DNA of 64,000 bases from Apium graveolens (lineage: Eukaryota > Streptophyta > Magnoliopsida > Apiales > Apiaceae): the NCBI RefSeq assembly GCF_009905375.1, contig NW_027417505.1, positions 62,001-126,000 on the forward strand, given 5' to 3'. This document shows positions 59,101-64,000 of this stretch, in pieces. The notes beneath the pieces were generated by a model. That model saw nothing but the letters and a program-made list of their open reading frames with translations. It ran no database searches and was not told where the DNA came from. Both the position numbers and the translations under genes were made by a program. Within the stretch, counting starts at the first letter, position 1. Each line of letters opens with the position of its first letter.

Positions 59101-60156
59101 AACTACTAACTATACTTAAGTTTCATTAACTATAAACAAGATTCAATCATCCAAATCACTACAAACCCAACCAAACTTTAAACACACAAGCATCATGCTT
59201 CTCATGAACTATATTAATCAAACCACTCCTAAATATTCAAAGTAAAACTAGGGTTTGAAGTTTTATACCTTCCTTGAAGCTTTTAATCCATGAAAGATCC
59301 TTGGAATGCCCATGGAAGCCTTTATCTATGCTTAAGCTACCTTGACCTTACAAATAAAATCAAGAATCGAAAATTTGTTCTTGAAAGTTACTATTCACCC
59401 TAAACTAAAATGATTTATTTGAGATAGAAAACCTTTGATTGAAGCACTCAAACTACTTGCTCTTCTTAGTTATGAAATATGGGATCCAAAGAAACAAACC
59501 TCTTGAATTATGATTGAGTGGAGCTTGGGTTTGGAAATTTTTCTTCTTGTTTTTCTTCAAAAAACCGTGAGCAAGGAGATGGGGGGAAGAGAAATGAATG
59601 TGTTTGCTTGGTTGCTTCCTTTTTGTTTGTTAATTAACCTTTTACCATGGTAAAAATTGTGTGGCTCACAATCAACCAACCAACACTTCCAATTTGGTCA
59701 TGCTTATATCATCTACTTATGTCATCTTGTTATACTTGTCCTCCTCTTGTTGGTGTGATGACATCATCATCCACTAACCCCTTTGATTAACTCCTAATTA
59801 CTTGGCTAATGATCGCTGATCTGTTATACGGTTCGCTTAACTTTCGTTCTCGTTTATCATTTGAGGGATCATACCTGGGATCTTATTACTTGGGTTCCCC
59901 TAAACCTTTCTCAATATTTTATATTCCTTTTACGATCCTCTCTTATAATCTTTGAATTTAAATCCTTTTAATCATGTTACCTAATACTCAATTCTTTCGG
60001 TATCTGGTGGATTTTCGGGAAAAATCAAAGTGTTCGAATTTGGATTCTGACGATCTTTACATACACTTAGCATTGACACATAAGGGTTACAAAAAGTTCT
60101 ACAAAATCACTATTCATAAGGGTTACAAAAAGTTCAAAATTTTTGGGGTTATTACA
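56120..60156 (-). mobile_element. B 5' LTR
   Basis: Homologous to 46764-50782 end to end, with scattered substitutions and small indels, including an expanded AC run near 56233 and a 1-nt insertion in the short ORF. The 21-bp direct repeat is at about 60079 and 60115. Confidence 0.94.
56455..56523 (-). pseudogene. Frameshifted short LTR ORF of B 5' LTR
   Basis: Same start as 47160 (MNRTKLPIYERIGNVPQF), but one extra base near 56464 shifts the frame into a TGA after 22 codons. Confidence 0.6.
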
Positions 60157-60161
60157 ATCTC
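60157..60161. repeat. TSD (atctc) right of B
   Basis: Exact copy of 46759-46763. Confidence 0.93.
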
Positions 60162-60483
60162 CTAGTTGAACTAACTCAAAAGCTCTTTCCATCTCTCTTA
60201 TCCATGTGTTAGCTACGACTGGATCAATAATATCATTAAAAGCAGGAGTGTTTACATTCTTAAAAGCTTTAAAAGTCACAACTGGTTGAGTAGGTACTGG
60301 TGGATCTTGTTGATGTTGGTTTTGATCATGATTTGTTGGGATTCAAAATTGTTGTTGTAGAAATTGTTGTTGCTGAGTTATTGCATTGGTTTGTTGTTGC
60401 AAGGTTTCCAGTTATCGAAGTGTATTGGGGTCTGTTGTGGTTGTATTAGAGGTACTGGTTTGCTTCGTCTTTTTAGGTGGCAT
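60162..60483 (-). pseudogene. A gag N-terminal part
   Basis: The ATG at 60483 starts MPPKKTKQTSTSNTTTTDPN, then a stop, a Gln-rich stretch, another stop, and the capsid block (KAFKNVNTPAFNDIIDPVVA, WIREMERAFELVQL) up to the B insertion. It resumes at 46758 with MFSSYFLKGEVIYWW. Confidence 0.88.
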
Positions 60484-62192
60484 GTTTCTGAAATATCAGA
60501 TGTAACAAAATAGTTGTGAATATTTCAGATATTTTAAAGTTAAGGGTTACAAGGTTAATGGGATCATATGTATTCAGATTGCGATTATCAATAATAAAGA
60601 CGATGTATAATTCTAATTATAGAAACGAAAGCGAAACCAAAACAAAATGATAATATAATGACTCGTATATCTTTGTATTATTTCAAAGTGTAATTATTGA
60701 ATAATTAATTAAATAAAATATGTGTGTTAGTTTTGACAGTTGTGTATTGATTTTAATTGATTATCTGTGATTTATTGGTGAATATGATGGAATTGCGTAA
60801 TTAATTATTGAGTTATATTATTTTGTTTCATTTTCAAAAGTGATTTTATTGCAGTTTTATTTTTATAAATATTTGGATTGTCTCTAAAATTGTTTTTATG
60901 ATTTTATAATTTCAATAATTATTTTAAGGATTTTATAAAATTGAGAAATCAATATTTCATTAATTATTTATCTTTAAATGATTTTCTGATTGCATTTATT
61001 TGTAAAATATGTATTTAATTCCAGGATTCTTTAAAAATTACGAAACTCATATTTTATGAAGTTTATAATATTCTGAGAATTTTAAAATTATTTTGGAAAT
61101 TTTTGGGATTAATTTCACCCGCGCGTTTATTCGTTTAATTGTTAAAAGCGGGTATAAATTACGTTTCTGAAATTATTTTAAAATTACGAAATTTACATTT
61201 TAATTAGATTCGAGATATTTCTAACATGTTATGACTATTTTCGTAATTTTCTGAAATTGTTTCATGTGCACCTCGATCCGATAATTTCGAATATCTGGGC
61301 AAAACATGCCTTTAAATCTTCGTATTTATCTCAAATGCAACGTGTCAGTTTCTAAGAATATGCGTTGCCAGGTGTTGCAATTTACTCAGGAGAGAAATAA
61401 TAAAATAAAGAATAAAAACCCTGTACCACCTTCCTTGTTGCATACGCACCTCACATCTCTCTTCCTCTCATGTCTGCTTCTCGTTTCTCTCTCTCGTCTC
61501 TCTTGTTTCTCTCAATTCTCTCTCGTTCCTCTCCTCCTCTCTCCGTTTCTCCTGCTCGTCTGTTTCAGTTCGTCACCGCCGCGACTTTTCCACTGTGCTG
61601 GTAGTTCTGTTCGGTTGCATGTATATATATATATATGTTGTGCTTGTGTGTGTGTTTGTGGGTGTGAGTGTGGGTGTGTGTATTTCCTCCTGTAGTTCCT
61701 CGTTGACATTTCTGTGTTGTGCCGCCTATTTTTGGCTGATTTCCAGCCGCCCTATTTTGTTTTGGTGGCACGTGTAGCCACTGTACCTGTCTGCTTGATT
61801 TTGCAGATTGTTAATTTGGAAATTTTATATTAACTTTATTGCAATTTCTACAGGAAATTAATTTTAAATAATATTCGTGAAATGAATATTTTGTTGCGGA
61901 AAATTATTTTAATTGGTGAAATTTTTATGTTGGAACCCGAATAATCGGGTGCCCCGAAAATTTTGCCGCCGTCCGCGATGAATTTTTACGAGCGGACGGT
62001 GGACCGTGATGATCGTTATCTGAGTCCTACTTTTATAAAATAAATAAAATAATTAGTAATTGGTCCAACACGTAAATAATTATGAAATTATGGAAATTGT
62101 TTTGCGATATAAATTGTGGATTGTTGTGAATATTGACGTCGATTGTGATCGACGGGTAGATGTTAGTCGCTAAACACGCGCTAGTAATACAC
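60484..62192. other. Unassigned stretch upstream of A gag, LTR-like
   Basis: About 1.7 kb, very AT-rich at first, then a plus-strand promoter-like layout: A-rich stretch near 61400, a CT-rich run at 61455-61560, TA and GT microsatellites at about 61621-61681. It should hold the A leader and 5' LTR end, but no tRNA-complementary site is visible beside 60483 and it does not match 15555-15703. The open frames here (such as 61306-61695) are low-complexity. The boundary at 62192 is set by the D' LTR. Confidence 0.4.
61621..61681. repeat. TA and GT microsatellites
   Basis: TATATATATATATATG followed by an interrupted (GT)n run. Confidence 0.9.
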
Positions 62193-62272
62193 TGTTGTGT
62201 ATATGTTATGTACTTGATGATTATATTAACAAAACACCTTGGTAGATTTTACTTAGTGAAAAATGTAGCACT

Positions 62273-62622
62273 CGACGGATAAGGATTATAGTCCCGACGG
62301 ATGACTAAATATAGGCCCGACGGATGATGATTTATTATCCATCGAGTGAGTAGCTTATGTAATAATAAGTCTATAGCACATTTCCGCATACACATTGTTT
62401 AGATTATGTAGTAGTACTCAAGTCATGTTGACTTTAACTAGATATGCATAATAGGTTGATTAATTGTACATAGATGATGTCTTATAATTCTGCATAAATG
62501 AAATGAAGTCAAGTTCCAGATTGCTACCCGACGGATAAACAACAATGCCATTCGACGGATGATCAACTAGACAACCCGACGGATATTCATGAACTCGACG
62601 GATGATCATGAACCCGACGGAT
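62273..62622 (+). repeat. Eight direct and one inverted CGACGGAT motif in D' U3
   Basis: Direct copies at 62273, 62295, 62318, 62529, 62553, 62577, 62596 and 62615, usually preceded by CC or CT and followed by AA or GA; an inverted copy ATCCATCG at 62337. Two clusters separated by about 200 bp, upstream of the TATA box. Confidence 0.92.
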
Positions 62623-62853
62623 AAAGAATTCAAACATCTATTGACAGTGACAACACAGTCACTTGCGTCGAGTGTATGCAAATGGAATGTGGAAGCCTAT
62701 TCAACTGGGTTTTAGAGAACAAAGAAGCATTGCCATTTCCATGATATTATGAAGATATTCAAAGATGCTGTAATAGAGTAATGAAGTAGCATAGTATTAG
62801 ACTTGATAGTTTTTGTTTTATTATCTTGTCTTATTGCTTTGTAATCTTGGTGA

Positions 62854-62860
62854 TATATAA
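62854..62860 (+). promoter_or_regulatory. TATA box of D' LTR
   Basis: TATATAAACCAAG, identical to the D LTR at 10191. Confidence 0.7.
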
Positions 62861-63236
62861 ACCAAGAAGCAGTAAATAGAACAATTAACTAAGCAATCAA
62901 GAGAGAAACATTTGTAAGCTATATTCTCAGTATTTCTCAAAATTCTTAGTTGTTCATTTGTAAGCAGCTGTGAGCTAATTGCTACACAGAGTTCTCTTGA
63001 TATATTATATATCTCTGGTGGATACATTCAAATCCACCAGAAAGTTTTTAAAGACTTGTGTTTTTAATTACTTGTGTTTTGATTCATTTCAAGTTATTAT
63101 TCCGCACTCTGCAAATCAATTCACACTGATATATATATATACTTAAGTAAGAACAATTTTATTTGAGAAAAAGTTTCAAGAATTCCATTCAACCCCCCTT
63201 CTGTAATTCTTGTTGCATTGTTAAGGGACTAACAAT

Positions 63237-63248
63237 TGGTATCAGAGC
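63237..63248 (+). promoter_or_regulatory. Primer binding site of D' (tRNA-Met)
   Basis: TGGTATCAGAGC two bases after the LTR end. Confidence 0.95.
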
Positions 63249-63293
63249 GAGCTCTTGATAAACAAAGAGTTTAAAGATCAACAAAACAACAAG

Positions 63294-64000
63294 ATGAACA
63301 AGAAGGATGTTGGAGTCAAGATTCCTTTTCTTGATAAAGATAATTACCGTCACTGGAAGGTAAAGATGCATCTTCATTTACTTTCTCAAGATGAGGCATA
63401 TGTAGATTGCATAGAAAGAGGCCCTCATGTACCAATGAGAGTTACTACTGGAAATGAGCCATATGTCCCCAAGCCAAGGCATGAATGGTCTGATCCTGAT
63501 ATTGAACAAGTCAGGAAAGATAAGAAGGCCATGAATATCCTGTTTAATGGAGTTGATGGTGATATGTTTGACAACATTATCAATTGCAAAACTGCCAAGG
63601 ATGTTTGGGATACAATATAGATTATCTGTGATGGCACTAAGCAAGTTAGAGAAAACAAGATGCAGCTACTGATTCAACAATATGAGCATTTTCATAGTGA
63701 AGAAAGTGAGTCTCTCACTGACATCTTTAGTAGGTTTCAAAAACTACTAAATGCTCTGAAGCTGCATGGAAGGGTCTATGAGACAAAAGATTCCAATCTG
63801 AAATTCCTTAGATCTCTTCCAAAGGAATGGAAACCAATGACAGTCTCATTAAGAAACTCTCAAGATTATAAAGAGTTTACTTTGGAGAGACTGTATGGCA
63901 TCCTGAAAACTTATGAGCTTGAAATAGAGCAAGATGAGAGGATGGAGAGAGGAAAGAAGAAAGGAGGATCCATTGCACTAGTTATTGAGTCAGAAAAAGA
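63294..64000 (+). pseudogene. D' gag, 5' part (runs off the window)
   Basis: The ATG at 63294 starts MNKKDVGVKIPFLDKDNYRH, the usual copia gag start (the open frame extends to 63255 only by non-ATG codons). Capsid blocks WKVKMHLHLLSQDEAYVDCI and NIINCKTAKDVWDTI follow. A TAG at 63618 then interrupts; the same frame continues after it to the end with FSRFQKLLNALKLHG, LKFLRSLPKEWKPMTVSL and LYGILKTYELEIEQ, a UBN2-type domain. One substitution (probably CAG to TAG) accounts for the stop. The zinc knuckle and pol would be outside. Confidence 0.9.

Larger units (their letters stand above)
46764..60156 (-). mobile_element. B: chromovirus-type element with 4-kb LTRs and scrambled interior
   Basis: LTRs 46764-50782 and 56120-60156 of the E/G family, PPT, tRNA-Met primer site and exact TSDs, so it inserted as one unit. 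The 5.3 kb interior is too short for a full gag-pol and is out of normal order: gag-like start (55636-55857), RT end plus RNase H (54835-55640), gag capsid (54395-54590), degenerate stretch with a second RNase H tail (about 52900-52975), integrase and chromodomain (50816-51600). It could only move using proteins from another copy. Confidence 0.9.
15555..60483 (-). mobile_element. A: host chromovirus (Ty3/gypsy) carrying the other insertions
   Basis: Pieces in order on the minus strand: gag N-terminus (60162-60483), [B], rest of gag, protease, RT, RNase H and integrase zinc finger (43550-46758), [S with F and G], integrase core and chromodomain tail (15721-16791), PPT and LTR start (15555-15720). 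Reading continues across both gaps in the expected domain order. The lineage looks like the Tekay/Del group by its integrase tail and gag. I could not recognise its primer site beside 60483. Confidence 0.85.
62193..63234 (+). mobile_element. D' 5' LTR (Sirevirus-type copia)
   Basis: 1042 bp, TGTTGTGTATATG...GGGACTAACA, followed by a tRNA-Met primer site and a copia gag. Related to the D LTR over its whole length once the D inversion is undone. Near its end it carries CAACCCCCCTTCTGTAATTC. The 5 bp before it is tacac; the matching TSD would be beyond the window. Confidence 0.9.

Noticed and set aside
61306..61695. 129-codon plus-strand frame with hydrophobic Leu/Ser runs
   Set aside because: Produced by a CT-rich and GT-repeat stretch; low-complexity translation, not a membrane protein.
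1..64000. Search for host genes, tRNA or rRNA genes between the elements
   Set aside because: Every longer stretch could be assigned to an element or left as AT-rich spacer; tRNA-like words found are primer binding sites complementary to tRNA ends.

Overview
This window looks like plant nuclear heterochromatin, probably from a large-genome eudicot. It is AT-rich and I recognise no host gene, tRNA or rRNA. Almost every base can be assigned to nested LTR retrotransposons: Ty1/copia of Sirevirus type, Ty3/gypsy of Athila type, and Ty3/gypsy chromoviruses with very long (about 4 kb) LTRs. A plant origin follows from the families present: Athila with a tRNA-Asp primer site, Sireviruses with an extra reading frame after pol, and long-LTR chromoviruses. 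The species cannot be named from this sequence alone.

Nesting. The outermost recognisable element is chromovirus A (minus strand). Its gag starts at 60483 and its pol runs leftward to its 3' LTR start at 15703. Three insertions cut A inside the window. B, a 13.4 kb chromovirus-like element (46764-60156, TSD atctc), sits in A gag. S, a Sirevirus (16797-43544, TSD tcttt), sits in A integrase. Copia element C ends at 15554 inside A's 3' LTR. S is itself cut twice in gag: by Athila element F (26350-37642, TSD ctgac/gtgac) and by solo LTR G (38386-42471, TSD ggttc). At the left, D (3' half of another Sirevirus-like element, plus strand) lies in the LTR of C. D is in turn cut by LTR-I (ending at 3922) and by solo LTR E (4198-8198, TSD tagta). 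At the far right a related copia element D' starts at 62193 and runs out of the window.

Coding state. Nearly all genes are broken by nonsense codons, frameshifts or deletions. The longest intact frames are the S protease-integrase (497 codons) and the F gag (514 codons). F is nearly complete (gag, protease, RT, RNase H, integrase, env-like ORF) but carries scattered stops. C has lost most of gag and all of pol after the protease. B is flanked by two full LTRs, but its interior is out of normal order, with an RNase H block before a gag block.

Points worth a second look: (i) short basic reading frames behind splice-acceptor-like sites near the 3' ends of the long LTRs, seen in five LTR copies of two families; (ii) a ~0.74 kb inversion (10351-11087) bounded by 8-bp inverted repeats; (iii) clustered CGACGGAT motifs in the U3 of D and D'; (iv) GC-rich palindromes shared by the F LTRs and the sequence before its env-like ORF; (v) a duplicated polypurine tract in F; (vi) an ATCAGAACTT-like motif spread through S; (vii) triplicated 30-bp units resembling tRNA A-boxes in the 4-kb LTRs. 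All coordinates and comparisons were made by eye without alignment software.
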